DNA from: Bacillus sp. T33-2
Lineage (GTDB): Bacteria; Bacillota; Bacilli; Bacillales; Cytobacillaceae
Reading direction: 5' to 3'
Length of the DNA: 64,000 nucleotides
Assembly (NCBI RefSeq): GCF_002860205.1
Contig: NZ_PGVB01000015.1
Span: 32,879 to 96,878 of the forward strand
The notes beneath the pieces are model-generated. The model was not told where the DNA came from, did no database searches, and was given only the letters and a program-made list of their open reading frames with translations. The translations under genes and the position numbers were made by a program. Shown piece after piece: positions 34,572 to 43,598 of the stretch (the stretch's first letter is position 1; the number at the start of each line of letters is the position of its first letter).

Positions 34572-34736
34572 GTGATTAAAGAAAAAGAACTGCCTGGAGA
34601 GCTGGATAAGGAATGGATGCAGCTAATAATGGAAGCACTGGAACTAGGGATAGGAAAAGAAGAGATCAGGGCATTTTTAAACTCCAACAATACGAAGGAG
34701 TTATGTGGCAAGGAAGCGGGCTCCAGGCATACATAA
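34572..34736 (+). CDS. sinI: SinI-like antirepressor, 54 aa
   Basis: Short protein with a SinI dimerisation domain: ELDKEWMQLIMEALELGIG followed by KEEIRAFLN, matching B. subtilis SinI (ELDQEWVELMVEA, PEEIRKYL). SinI titrates SinR and so derepresses biofilm matrix genes. GTG start 6 nt after GGGGGG. It lies directly behind the c-di-GMP riboswitch and converges on sinR, unlike the tandem sinI-sinR order of B. subtilis. Confidence 0.82.
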   Translation: MIKEKELPGELDKEWMQLIMEALELGIGKEEIRAFLNSNNTKELCGKEAGSRHT

Positions 34737-34800
34737 AGAAGATACGGTTTCTTTCGGCACTCTTTTACCAAGAGATGCTTTTTTTATGCCGCTATCTGTT

Positions 34801-34837
34801 TTTAGAAAGGCCAGCATATTTAAGTGGCCTTTCTAAG
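34801..34837. terminator. Hairpin between sinI and sinR
   Basis: Stem TAGAAAGGCC/GGCCTTTCTA, perfect 10 bp. No long T run on either side, so it is a likely but weak bidirectional terminator. Confidence 0.5.
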
Positions 34838-34902
34838 TAGCGTGCCAGCCCCGAAAAGTTGGTTGCGGCCGGCATTCCTGTCGCATGCTGCTTTTGCTTT
34901 CC

Positions 34903-35235
34903 TTATTTACTTTGAGTGAGTCTCCATTTATTAAATTCAAGAAACTCGCGGAACTGATCTTTTGTGATGCCGGAATTCATTGCCTCTTGGACGAGATTTA
35001 ACCAGTCAGAATCCATTTCATCCTTGTTAGGATGCTCATGGATCAGGTAATCCAACGGCACTTTAAGGACAGCGGAAATTTTCTCGAGAAATTGAATAGA
35101 AGGATTCGTTTGCAGATTCCTTTCAAGCGAACTTAAATAAGATTTGGCAACGCCTGCTTGATCGGCAAGCTCGGATAAGGACATTTTTCTTTCTTGGCGC
35201 AGTTTTTTCACACGTTCACCAATCACCAGACTCAC
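34903..35235 (-). CDS. sinR: SinR-type XRE transcriptional regulator
   Basis: 110 aa. The N-terminal HTH_3 domain KLRQERKMSLSELADQAGVAKSYLSSLERN is followed by TNPSIQFLEKISAVLKVPLDYLI. The C-terminal SinR multimerisation domain DSDWLNLVQEAMNSGITKDQFREFLEFNKW closely follows B. subtilis SinR and is the SinI-binding site. Represses biofilm matrix operons in Bacillus. Its partner sinI lies convergent, 166 nt away. Confidence 0.88.
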   Translation of the reverse strand: MSLVIGERVKKLRQERKMSLSELADQAGVAKSYLSSLERNLQTNPSIQFLEKISAVLKVPLDYLIHEHPNKDEMDSDWLNLVQEAMNSGITKDQFREFLEFNKWRLTQSK

Positions 35236-35459
35236 AACCCCTATTTATTATATATATATTTATCATAACAAATCTGATCAAAGAGTTCCATATTAAGAAC
35301 AGATTATAACCTTTTAACTATTGATTTATATCTAATGTACTATAATTTTGGTGAAATTTCACGGTGGCATAATGTTATAATTAATTTACAGAATTTTAAA
35401 ATAATAATTTCAGCAAGCTTGTCGAGCCGTGACAAAAAATATTTCAAGAGGAGGACGAT

Positions 35460-37142
35460 ATGATGAATTTTTACCGGGAAGATCCAAACCTTTCATTTAT
35501 TTTGCAGCAATATTTAGATGAAGACTTTTTCAAATGGGCCGATGGGAAGCTTGACGAATTTGGGGAACGTTGCGGTACAGAGATTGATGAAAGGGCGGTA
35601 CATACGGACAGGGAGGGACAGCCCCGGCTTATTAAATATGACCGGAATGGAAATGATGTCTCGCATGTCTGGCTGAACGAGGGTTATAAAAAAACGGTTG
35701 AACAAACCTATAATACCGGCATCGTCGGCTTTGTCCACAAGCCTATCCCGGAATTGTACCGTGAAGGAAATTATGTGTACTCCTATGCCCAAGGATACTT
35801 GCTTTCCCAGGCTGAACCCGGTTTTTATTGTCCGGTCACGCTTACCATGGCTACCGCCTATTTGCTCGATGCCTACGGGGACAAAGAGCTTAAAGATAAA
35901 TACTTGCCACATGTCCTGTCGACGGGCGAGACTGAACTGTTTGAGGGGGCAACATTCCTGACAGAACGGCAAGGCGGCTCTGACGTCGGGGCTAATGAAG
36001 TGAAGGCTGTATTCGAGAACGGAACATATAAAATTTATGGGGAAAAATACTTTGCGTCCAACGCCGGGGCTTGCGGAGTAGCGATGGTTCTTGCCCGCAG
36101 GGAAGGGGCCCAGAGTGGGACAAAGGGCTTAAGTCTGTTTCTTGTTCCCTGGAAGACAGATGATGGCATCCTGAACAGCCTGGAGATCCGCCGGTTGAAG
36201 GATAAGCTTGGTGTACGGGCTGTGCCATCCGGTGAAGTGGTGTTCCATGGCTCGGAGGCGTATCTGGTTGGGGATGCTGACAAGGGATTTTACTACATGA
36301 TGGAAGCGCTTAACCTTTCCCGTGTCTGTAACGCCGTGGCGTCTGTCGGAATCATGCAAAGAGCATTTTTGGAAGCCAAAAAATATGCATTTTCACGAAA
36401 GACATTTGGAAGTCTTCTGGCAGACTTCCCGATGGTGAAGGAAACCCTTGTGAAAATGGCAGCCAAACAGGAGGTTGAAACTGGGGCGGTGTTTTCCTTG
36501 ATTTCCCTTTTTGACCGGATCATGAGGAAAACAGGTCCAGTGAAAAATGAGGGCCATGCCATGAACCGGCTGCTTATTGCCCTTTTAAAAATGGAAACAG
36601 CTGAGCAGGCAATCCATTTTGCCCATGAATCGATTGAAATGCATGGCGGCAACGGCTATATAGAAGATTTTGTCACCCCCAGGCTGTTACGGGATGCGCA
36701 GGTGTTGACCGTATGGGAAGGGACGGCCAACATCCTCGGCCTCGAAATTCTCAGGCTGATCAAGAAATTTGACGCAAGCCGGCTGTTTATAGACGAAATG
36801 AATGAAGAATTACAGCGGCTGCCACAAAATCTTCAGAAATACAGTGGACCAGTGCAGGCAGGTATTTCCAAGCTGAATGAGTTATTGACCGTGCTTGCAT
36901 CATCTGATGAAAATACCCAAACCTTACACAGCAAACGCGTAGCAAAGCTCATGGTAAAAATTTATGAAAGTATTTCAGCATTGAAGGATGCTCAGGCAGG
37001 TGGGCGCAGGAAGGAGATTATCGCCCAGGTGTTCCTTAATGACACATGGGGGCTGACCGCTGTCATTGATGAAGAAATGCTGTCGCTGAAGCATTTCGAT
37101 GAAATCCTTTATGTGAAGGAAGTGGCGAAGGTCAATTCGTAG
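35460..37142 (+). CDS. AidB-like acyl-CoA dehydrogenase
   Basis: 560-aa FAD enzyme of the acyl-CoA dehydrogenase superfamily, long AidB-type. Family marks: PGFYCPVTLTMATAYLL, TFLTERQGGSDVGANEV (flavin loop), SRVCNAVASVGIMQRAFLEA, and HGGNGYIEDFVTPRLLRDAQVLTVWEGTANI in two adjoining segments. E. coli AidB protects against alkylation; Bacillus relatives may act in fatty-acid catabolism, and the substrate is not inferred. Start at 35460 follows AGAGGAGG; an ATG three bases later is equally possible. Confidence 0.88.
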   Translation: MMNFYREDPNLSFILQQYLDEDFFKWADGKLDEFGERCGTEIDERAVHTDREGQPRLIKYDRNGNDVSHVWLNEGYKKTVEQTYNTGIVGFVHKPIPELYREGNYVYSYAQGYLLSQAEPGFYCPVTLTMATAYLLDAYGDKELKDKYLPHVLSTGETELFEGATFLTERQGGSDVGANEVKAVFENGTYKIYGEKYFASNAGACGVAMVLARREGAQSGTKGLSLFLVPWKTDDGILNSLEIRRLKDKLGVRAVPSGEVVFHGSEAYLVGDADKGFYYMMEALNLSRVCNAVASVGIMQRAFLEAKKYAFSRKTFGSLLADFPMVKETLVKMAAKQEVETGAVFSLISLFDRIMRKTGPVKNEGHAMNRLLIALLKMETAEQAIHFAHESIEMHGGNGYIEDFVTPRLLRDAQVLTVWEGTANILGLEILRLIKKFDASRLFIDEMNEELQRLPQNLQKYSGPVQAGISKLNELLTVLASSDENTQTLHSKRVAKLMVKIYESISALKDAQAGGRRKEIIAQVFLNDTWGLTAVIDEEMLSLKHFDEILYVKEVAKVNS

Positions 37143-37350
37143 CAAATCATAAGGGGTAAATCCGCTCCTAAGTAACGCTATTTTGAGCAGGAAGGCTGCA
37201 AGTGTCCTGCTAATATGGCAGGGCCCGTTTATTTAAAGATAAGAAAGTGAAAAATTTTCGTCATTCCACAGTATCCGTTGCTGTGGAATTGTTATTTTAC
37301 ATGCCAAACATTATAAAACGAATCTTTTTGATGAAATCCATGATTGGGAG

Positions 37351-37490
37351 CCGGATTCTGGGTGACGCAAACAGGTATCGGCGAGCTGGTTCGGTCTAGC
37401 CAGGTTCTAGGCCACGTAAACAGCTATCGGCAGGCTGGTTCGGACAACTAGCCGGGTTCTACGTGACACAAACAGGTAGGGTTGATTCGG
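37351..37490. repeat. Degenerate tandem repeat, about 50-bp period, nearly three copies
   Basis: Units start near 37351, 37400 and 37452. Each has CCGGATTCTGG / CCAGGTTCTAGG / CCGGGTTCTACG, then ACGCAAACAGGTA-like, then GCTGGTTCGG / GGCTGGTTCGG / GGTTGATTCGG. Confidence 0.75.
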
Positions 37491-37519
37491 TATTCCAGGA
37501 GTGTCCGACGGGGGAGGCA

Positions 37520-37594
37520 ATGACACCGGCAATGTTTTTATGCGATAAATGTGGCGGGAAAATATACCTTGAGTATTTTATAAAGGAGTACTAG
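37520..37594 (+). CDS. Possible 24-aa peptide with CxxC motif
   Basis: ATG 37520 is preceded by GGGGGAGG. The frame encodes a peptide containing FLCDKCGGKIYLEYF and stops ahead of a terminator at 37631. A single zinc-knuckle half. May be a remnant rather than a gene. Confidence 0.25.
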   Translation: MTPAMFLCDKCGGKIYLEYFIKEY

Positions 37595-37630
37595 GAAAGA
37601 GTGCACAATTTCGGATGTTCTGTGAACAAA

Positions 37631-37662
37631 AGAACCGGGCGGTTTTTGCCCGGTTTTTCTTC
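37631..37662 (+). terminator. Intrinsic terminator
   Basis: AACCGGGC/GCCCGGTT stem followed by T5. Confidence 0.8.
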
Positions 37663-37770
37663 ATCAGGCTTAGTAAAGGACACAATTCGATAAATATTGC
37701 AAATGTCCAGCATTATTTTTACAGTCAATATATTTTTCACGGGCAATTATGATAATTTAGTGAACTTGTT

Positions 37771-37797
37771 TAAAATTTATCGTAGATTGGTCGATAA
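37771..37797 (+). promoter_or_regulatory. SigD-type promoter of the second chemoreceptor
   Basis: TAAA at 37771-37774, exactly 15 nt, then GTCGATAA (37790-37797), six of eight matches to the SigD -10 GCCGATAT. Confidence 0.65.
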
Positions 37798-37815
37798 ATA
37801 CAAATGGAGGTATTG

Positions 37816-37896
37816 ATGTCCAATTCAGAGCTGCTTAGCGATATCCATCGTAACAGCCTGCTGGTTGATTACAGCAAGGAATTCGGAATGGATTAG
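37816..37896 (+). CDS. Possible 26-aa leader peptide
   Basis: ATG after GGAGGTAT, 26 codons (includes HRNSLLVDYSKEFGMD), on the SigD transcript ahead of the chemoreceptor. Its ribosome site GGAGGTAT (37806-37813) is exactly complementary to ATACCTCC at 37912-37919. Unrecognised; low confidence. Confidence 0.3.
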   Translation: MSNSELLSDIHRNSLLVDYSKEFGMD

Positions 37897-37963
37897 CCTT
37901 GATAATTTCCATACCTCCGAATTTGTGAAAATTTTGTTATAAGCAAATGGGGAGGATTTATGC

Positions 37964-39661
37964 TTGGGGAAATTAAAAGAGCTTAAAATTTCAACAAAAT
38001 TCATGTTGATTACGGTCATTTTGCTGATTGTGTTTTCAGCGCTTATTTCAATCATTTTGAATACTGTCGTTGCGGGGTCGATTAAAGAAGCAGCAACAGA
38101 GAAAGCAAAAGGAGATCTGCAACTGGGATATGACCTGATTGATATGCGCTATCCAGGAAACTGGAAAGTGAAGGATGGAAAGCTCTATAAGGGCTCAACG
38201 ATGGTAAACAACAATGAGGAAATGGTTGACTACATAGCCGGTTTGACTAATGGAACGGTAACCATTTTCCTTGAAGATACACGCGTTGCGACGAACGTCG
38301 TCAATGAAGGAAAACGGGCTGTCGGAACGCAAGCCAGTGAAGAGGTCGTTAAGCAAACATTAAAAGGCGGCAAAAATTATTACGGTGAGGCGGTTGTTGT
38401 CGGGAACCAATACCAGACGGCCTACCAGCCGATTAAAGACCATACAGGGAAAACGCTCGGAATGTGGTATGTAGGAGCACCGGTAGATATGGTAAGTGAC
38501 GCGATCGCACATATCAACATCATATTATTTTCCTCGCTGGCAGGGCTGATTGTTGTTGGGCTGATCATCATTCTGCCATTTACGAACCGCATGAAGAAGC
38601 GCCTCTTTACATTAGGCGAGGCACTAGAGCAAGCTGGTGAAGGAAATTTTACGGTGGACGTTGCCGACAGTACAGGCGATGAGATATCGACACTGGCTGC
38701 CAGCTACCGGAAAATGCGGGGGAACCTGTCAGGACTCGTGATGCAAATCCGCGAGGCAGCCGAAACGGTTGCTGCTTCGGCCGAGGAGCTGAATGCCGGA
38801 GCCGAAGAAACGGCCAGGGCAACAGATTCCATTGCAAGTTCGGTTCAAGAGGTTGCCAGCTCTGCTGAACAACAGGCGGCCCATACTAACCAGTTGAATG
38901 AAACGGTTCATTCACTAACCAAAGGAATCAAGAGTATCGCGGTTGGTGCCGGCCAGGTACAAAAATCAACTGAGGAAAACACAGCTGCGGCGAAAAATGG
39001 CGTGACGATCATGGAAAAAACACGCAACCAGGTTATGGTCATAAATGAGATGACAAACTCAACATCCGCATTTATCCAGCATTTAAATGAAAAATCAAAA
39101 GAAATCGGCAATATCATCAACATGATTACCGCGATTTCGGAACAGACGAACCTGCTCGCCCTGAACGCGGCAATTGAAGCAGCCAGGGCCGGAGAACATG
39201 GCAGGGGATTTGCGGTAGTCGCCGAGGAAGTAAGGAAGCTGGCTGAACAGTCAAGCGTGTCTGCCGGACAAATCAGGGAATTGATCGTCGGTATTCAACA
39301 AGACATTTCCCGTTCAGTTGAGTCAATGGAAAACGGAAGATCCGCAATCAGCGAGGGCATAGAACTCGCCGGCTCTGCTGAAGAGTCGTTTACAAATATC
39401 AGCAATTCGATCGGGGACATTCATGGCCAGGCAGGATTGGTATCACAATCTGTAAATGAGATGGATCGCGGTACCGGCCAAATGCTGCAGGTGCTTCAGG
39501 AAATTGTCGTCCAAATTGGGCAGACATCAGAAGCAGCCCAAACAGTTGCTTCTGCAACGGAACAACAAAATGCGTCCATGCAGGAAGTCAATGCCTTTTC
39601 GCAAAGCCTCAGCAGCCTTGCCGAAGAATTGAGAAATTCCGTTAGCCGATTTAAGCTGTAG
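37964..39661 (+). CDS. Methyl-accepting chemotaxis protein (Cache-type sensor)
   Basis: 565 aa. Transmembrane helix 1 ([20 protein letters not shown]), a periplasmic-type single Cache domain ([13 protein letters not shown] ... [16 protein letters not shown]), helix 2 ([21 protein letters not shown]), HAMP, and the MCP signalling domain with tip [41 protein letters not shown] in adjoining segments. TTG 37964 follows GGGGAGG at 8 nt; no ATG in frame fits better. Likely SigD-controlled. A bidirectional terminator separates it from comFB. Confidence 0.92.
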   Translation: MGKLKELKISTKFMLITVILLIVFSALISIILNTVVAGSIKEAATEKAKGDLQLGYDLIDMRYPGNWKVKDGKLYKGSTMVNNNEEMVDYIAGLTNGTVTIFLEDTRVATNVVNEGKRAVGTQASEEVVKQTLKGGKNYYGEAVVVGNQYQTAYQPIKDHTGKTLGMWYVGAPVDMVSDAIAHINIILFSSLAGLIVVGLIIILPFTNRMKKRLFTLGEALEQAGEGNFTVDVADSTGDEISTLAASYRKMRGNLSGLVMQIREAAETVAASAEELNAGAEETARATDSIASSVQEVASSAEQQAAHTNQLNETVHSLTKGIKSIAVGAGQVQKSTEENTAAAKNGVTIMEKTRNQVMVINEMTNSTSAFIQHLNEKSKEIGNIINMITAISEQTNLLALNAAIEAARAGEHGRGFAVVAEEVRKLAEQSSVSAGQIRELIVGIQQDISRSVESMENGRSAISEGIELAGSAEESFTNISNSIGDIHGQAGLVSQSVNEMDRGTGQMLQVLQEIVVQIGQTSEAAQTVASATEQQNASMQEVNAFSQSLSSLAEELRNSVSRFKL

Positions 39662-39728
39662 GCATTTGCCAATGAGCATGCAGCCTTCGATTTAGTTACG
39701 ATCAACCACGCCTTATAAAGGATATAAA

Positions 39729-39758
39729 GGAAGCTGCCTCATTTCGGGCAGCTTTTTC
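39729..39758. terminator. Bidirectional terminator
   Basis: AAGCTGCC/GGGCAGCTT stem followed by T5, between the chemoreceptor and comFB. Confidence 0.75.
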
Positions 39759-40033
39759 TAATGTTTTGGATATTTCCCAACGAGGTGGATGGCACTGATG
39801 ATCCGTTTGTTGATCCATACCCTGTTTTCCTGGGTATTTAGCTGCTCAAACACCATCTTTCTTCCGTCATCAGTCGTGACGTAGTGGCTTGGGAGTGTGT
39901 TTAAACTAATCGCAATTATATCATTCCTGCACTTCTGGCAGCTGCAGAAGGTCTGGTAGTCGGGGCTCGTCATCAATATATTCACAAGGGTCGACACGAC
40001 TTCTTCCATCACATTCATATACCCATTATTCAT
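39758..40033 (-). CDS. comFB: ComFB family protein (cyclic-dinucleotide receptor family)
   Basis: 91 aa. MEEVVSTLVNILM, then the family zinc-ligand pattern FCSCQKCRNDIIAISLNTLPSHYVTT. In B. subtilis comFB lies in the comF operon without a clear competence role. Recent work on cyanobacterial homologs describes the family as c-di-AMP/c-di-GMP binding. Here it is a solo gene beside a chemoreceptor and 5 kb from a c-di-GMP riboswitch. Confidence 0.83.
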   Translation of the reverse strand: MNNGYMNVMEEVVSTLVNILMTSPDYQTFCSCQKCRNDIIAISLNTLPSHYVTTDDGRKMVFEQLNTQENRVWINKRIISAIHLVGKYPKH

Positions 40034-40249
40034 GCTGTCCCTCTTTCATCCTGATGTTAATACTTTGATTATAATTAAAATGAAACCAATAAAATATAAA
40101 AATGCTGCGGCTGTTGGAAAATAGGTATTTTGGACTACGTACCAGGGATAAACAGGAAACTGCTAATATGGCGTTTTCTCACTGGCCGGACAGGGAATGG
40201 AACATAATGTGTCCATATTTGAAATATATGAAGGGAGAGAAAACTTGCT

Positions 40250-40765
40250 ATGGGAAAAAAGATTGCCTGTTTAGTAACAGATATGTTTGAGGATTCGGAA
40301 TACCTGGAGCCGGCTAGAGCTTTTATGGAGGGCGGCCATGAAGTAGTCACGATTGAAAAGGAAGCAGGAAAGACGGTGAAAGGCAAACAGGGAGAAGCCA
40401 CCGCTAAAATCGATGTGGGAATTGGTGAAGTATCACCTGATGACTTTGATGCACTGTTCCTGCCCGGTGGGTTCTCACCGGACCAGCTTCGCGCTGATGA
40501 CCGCTTTGTCCAGTTTTCAAAAGCGTTCATGGATGCGAAAAAACCAGTGTTCGCAATTTGCCATGGCCCACAGCTTTTGATAACGGCAAAAACGCTGGAC
40601 GGCAGGACTGCAACGGGTTATAAATCCATCCGGGTAGACCTTGAAAACGCAGGTGTCAATTTTAAGGATGAGGAAGTTGTTGTCTGCGGAAATCAGCTGG
40701 TGACAAGCCGTGAGCCGAAAGACATCCCTGCTTTTAACCGTGAGGCCCTGAACCTGCTGAAGTAA
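40250..40765 (+). CDS. yfkM: PfpI/DJ-1 family protein (YfkM-like stress deglycase)
   Basis: 171-aa type 1 glutamine-amidotransferase-fold protein. Nucleophile Cys in FAICHGPQLLITA with the preceding Glu in MFEDSEYLEPA, and LFLPGGFSPDQLR. B. subtilis YfkM is a general stress protein, and the family includes putative deglycases. ATG 40250; AAGGGAGAG lies upstream. A terminator follows. Confidence 0.88.
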   Translation: MGKKIACLVTDMFEDSEYLEPARAFMEGGHEVVTIEKEAGKTVKGKQGEATAKIDVGIGEVSPDDFDALFLPGGFSPDQLRADDRFVQFSKAFMDAKKPVFAICHGPQLLITAKTLDGRTATGYKSIRVDLENAGVNFKDEEVVVCGNQLVTSREPKDIPAFNREALNLLK

Positions 40766-40804
40766 ATTCCGTTAGATCCGGTAACGCCCACCACTACATT
40801 TATT

Positions 40805-40838
40805 AGACCCTTTTGCGATAAACAGCAAAAGGGTTTTT
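40805..40838 (+). terminator. Terminator after yfkM
   Basis: ACCCTTTTGC/GCAAAAGGGT stem followed by T5. Confidence 0.85.
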
Positions 40839-40932
40839 ACATACAATGAAAAGTATAAACTTTGAAATCGAGGCACTTCACAGTTAATATTAAAGACAAG
40901 GATTTTTGGGCAAAAGCCAGGGAGATGAAGGC

Positions 40933-41679
40933 ATGATTGTATTAAAATCGGCACGGGAAATTGAAAAAATGATGGCAGCCGGCAAATTGCTGGCTTCCTG
41001 CCATAAACAACTTTCAAAGCTTATCAAACCAGGCATTACTACCTGGGAGATTGACGAGTTTGTGGACCGGTATCTTAAACACCATGGTGCCACACCGGAG
41101 CAAAAAGGCTACAGGGGCTATCAATATGCGACCTGTGCGAGCATCAATGATGAGGTTTGCCACGGATTCCCACGAAAGGAAGCTCTGGCAGAAGGAGATA
41201 TCGTAACAGTTGATATGGTAGTCAACCTGAACGGTTCACTGGCGGATTCAGCCTGGACATATGCTGTCGGCAATATTTCGGCTGAAACGCAAAAGCTGCT
41301 TGATGTTACAAAAGAGGCTCTATATAAAGGGATCAGGCAGGCCCAGCCTGGAAACCGCATCGGGGATATCGGCCATGCCATCCAGCAGTACGTTGAAGGA
41401 GAGGGCTTTTCTGTCGTAAGAGAATTTATCGGCCATGGCATCGGTACAGTCATCCACGAGAAGCCTGATGTGCCGCATTTCGGCCTGCCGGGCAAAGGGC
41501 CGCGCATCAAAGAGGGCATGGTGTTCACAATCGAACCGATGGTCAACGCAGGTGAATGGCCGACAAAAATGGATGCTAACGGCTGGACAGCACGCACGGT
41601 CGACGGAACAAATTCTGCGCAGTATGAGCACACGATCGCGATTACGAAGGATGGACCGGTTATTTTGACTGAACAATAA
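40933..41679 (+). CDS. map: Methionine aminopeptidase, type I
   Basis: 248-aa dinuclear-metal enzyme that removes initiator Met. INDEVCHGFPR (His), VDMVVNLNGSLADSAWTYAVG (first Asp ligands), REFIGHGIGTVIHEKPDVPHF (His ligand), FTIEPMV (Glu) and QYEHTIAITKDG (last Glu) are all present. The N-terminal zinc/SH3 extension is absent. It is likely a second MetAP, since the housekeeping map normally lies in the ribosomal cluster. The start at 40933 gives the family N-terminus IVLKSAREIEKM. Confidence 0.93.
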   Translation: MIVLKSAREIEKMMAAGKLLASCHKQLSKLIKPGITTWEIDEFVDRYLKHHGATPEQKGYRGYQYATCASINDEVCHGFPRKEALAEGDIVTVDMVVNLNGSLADSAWTYAVGNISAETQKLLDVTKEALYKGIRQAQPGNRIGDIGHAIQQYVEGEGFSVVREFIGHGIGTVIHEKPDVPHFGLPGKGPRIKEGMVFTIEPMVNAGEWPTKMDANGWTARTVDGTNSAQYEHTIAITKDGPVILTEQ

Positions 41680-41682
41680 ATA

Positions 41683-41712
41683 CAAAAAGCCGGGTTTTTC
41701 CGGCTTTTTGTT
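41683..41712. terminator. Bidirectional terminator
   Basis: AAAAAGCCGG/CCGGCTTTTT around a T loop, between map and DUF1128. Confidence 0.85.
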
Positions 41713-41717
41713 TGATG

Positions 41718-41942
41718 TCACTGCTTTCTAAGATTCCCGAGCTCTTCGGCAATCGCCTGCATTTCATTCGGGCTGAAGGAATTCTTTTTCATGATCATTT
41801 CATATATATCCCGGAGCTCTTCATACATTTCCCCGTCAAAATGGGAGGGCTTGATTGCGCCCATATTCAGGACATTCAGTTTTTCTTTGATTTTTTCTAT
41901 CATATATTCAACATTTTCTGGTGATTTTTTTGACAAGTCCAC
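41718..41942 (-). CDS. yfkK: DUF1128 / UPF0435 protein (YfkK)
   Basis: 74-aa helical protein: [56 protein letters not shown]. Direct match to the YfkK family. The GTG at 41942 is preferred (GAAAGG 9 nt upstream; family starts MDLS). Function unknown. Confidence 0.88.
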   Translation of the reverse strand: MDLSKKSPENVEYMIEKIKEKLNVLNMGAIKPSHFDGEMYEELRDIYEMIMKKNSFSPNEMQAIAEELGNLRKQ

Positions 41943-42002
41943 TCCGATCATCCTTTCACCTATATAACATCATCTTTCCATGTCCTCTAGTAAATGTCAA
42001 AC

Positions 42003-42041
42003 AAAAATCCGGCCGCAATAGCTGAGGCCGGATTGATTTTG
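42003..42041 (-). terminator. Terminator of the alanine symporter gene
   Basis: Minus-strand stem AATCCGGCC/GGCCGGATT followed by TTTG. Confidence 0.75.
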
Positions 42042-42047
42042 CCAACG

Positions 42048-43403
42048 TTAAGCACTGATGGAACGCTGCTGTGCTTTTTCCTGCTTGATTGTATTGACGA
42101 TGCTCCTTGTTTCGGCGACAACAACACCAGACAGCCCGAGCAGCCCGATCAGATTTGGAATGGCCATCAGCCCATTCATAATATCCGCAATGCCCCAGAC
42201 AACATTCAATTGGGAAACCGCACCGAAGAATACTGCAATGACGAAAGCGATCCGGTAATATATTACGATTTTTTTGCTGAACAAGTAGGAGAAGCATTTT
42301 TCTCCGTAATAAGACCAGCCGATAATCGTGGACGAGGCAAAGAACAACAAACCGATTGCAACTACGATGGAGCCTGAAGAGCCAAGGAACTTTTCAAACG
42401 TAATCGTTGTCAGCTCGGCAGCGTTTGTATCTCCGTTATACAAGCCGCCCATCACGATGGTAAGCCCGGTTATGGAACAAATGACAATCGTATCGATGAA
42501 AACCTGCGTCATGGATACAAGCGCCTGGCGGCCGGGAAGATCCGTTTTGGCGGCAGCGGCCGCAATTGGGGCAGATCCCAGCCCTGCTTCATTGGAGAAC
42601 ACGCCCCGGGCAACACCCCAGCGGATCACGGTACCAATCGCCCCGCCTGCTACAGCCTCTCCTGTGAAGGCATCCGTGAAAATCAACGCTAGGGCATCCG
42701 GGATAAGGCCCAAGTTCATGACCATCACCACAAGCCCGGCAATCAAGTAAAATAGCGCCATGATTGGTACAAAAAACGAAGTGACCCGGCCAATGCTTTT
42801 AATCCCGCCAAGAATGACAAGAGCGGTAAAAATGGTCAGGACAATGCCTGTTGCCCAAGTTGGCACAGAGAAAGTGGATTTTACGACTTCAGCCACCGAA
42901 TTCGACTGAACCATGTTTCCTATTCCAAAAGCTGCAATTGCGCCAAAGAATGCAAACAGGACTCCGAGCCATTTTTGGCCAAGGCCCCGCTCCAGGTAAT
43001 ACATGGGGCCGCCAGACATTTCACCGTCCTTGTCCACTATGCGGTATTTTACAGCTAAAACGGCTTCAGCATATTTGGTTGCCATACCGACAACAGCGGT
43101 AATCCACATCCAGAAAACAGCACCAGGACCGCCGGTAAAAACAGCTGTTGCCACACCCGCTATATTTCCGGTTCCCACCGTTGCTGCCAGTGCTGTCATC
43201 AACGCCTGAAAATGTGAAATATCCCCCTCTGCGTTATGGTCCTGTTTCCTTGTAAATGCCAGCTTAAGGGAGTACGGCAGCAGCCTTAATTGCAAAAAGC
43301 CGATCCGGACTGTTAAATACAGCCCTGTGCCGACAATGAGCACGAGCAGCGGCGGCCCCCACACCCAGCCGCTTATCTTGCCAATCCACTCCTGTAAAGA
43401 CAT
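42048..43403 (-). CDS. Sodium/alanine:cation symporter (AGCS family)
   Basis: 451-aa amino-acid:Na+ symporter with about 11 helices. Family signature ATVGTGNIAGVATAVFTGGPGAVFW (split here as seen: AATVGTGNIAGVATAVFTGG and PGAVFWMW), then EAVLAVKYR, SGGPMYY and GLGSAPIAAAAAKTDLPGRQ. Resembles AlsT/YrbD. The start at 43403 (MSLQEWIGKI) is preceded by GAGGAGG; the longer frame to 43487 lacks a site. Divergent from yfkJ. Confidence 0.92.
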   Translation of the reverse strand: MSLQEWIGKISGWVWGPPLLVLIVGTGLYLTVRIGFLQLRLLPYSLKLAFTRKQDHNAEGDISHFQALMTALAATVGTGNIAGVATAVFTGGPGAVFWMWITAVVGMATKYAEAVLAVKYRIVDKDGEMSGGPMYYLERGLGQKWLGVLFAFFGAIAAFGIGNMVQSNSVAEVVKSTFSVPTWATGIVLTIFTALVILGGIKSIGRVTSFFVPIMALFYLIAGLVVMVMNLGLIPDALALIFTDAFTGEAVAGGAIGTVIRWGVARGVFSNEAGLGSAPIAAAAAKTDLPGRQALVSMTQVFIDTIVICSITGLTIVMGGLYNGDTNAAELTTITFEKFLGSSGSIVVAIGLLFFASSTIIGWSYYGEKCFSYLFSKKIVIYYRIAFVIAVFFGAVSQLNVVWGIADIMNGLMAIPNLIGLLGLSGVVVAETRSIVNTIKQEKAQQRSISA

Positions 43404-43598
43404 ATAACAGATCCTCCTCCTAAGTGAAATATGTAATATAAAAAGATTGCTCCAATAAGAATATTCTGAAAATATGACAAATGTCAAGAAATAGCATGGA
43501 TTTTTATTTTAATATTTCAAAATTTAAGTAAATCTGCGACAAAACTTGCATGGATGCCGGAAAATCGAAGAAAATGGTAATGAGGAGTGAAGCAAGAG

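Larger units (their letters stand above)
37143..37963. other. Long intergenic region with repeats, tiny ORFs and a SigD promoter
   Basis: About 820 nt before the chemoreceptor. It holds a 50-bp degenerate tandem repeat (37351-37490), a 24-codon frame (37520-37594), a terminator, a SigD-type promoter and a 26-codon frame, listed separately. Nothing else was found. Confidence 0.6.

Noticed and set aside
34502..34771. Minus-strand frame across the riboswitch and sinI
   Set aside because: It runs antisense to the aptamer and the SinI frame, has no Shine-Dalgarno and is Ser-rich low complexity.
40102..40290. 62-codon frame before yfkM
   Set aside because: No ribosome site and overlaps the yfkM start. 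Likely chance.
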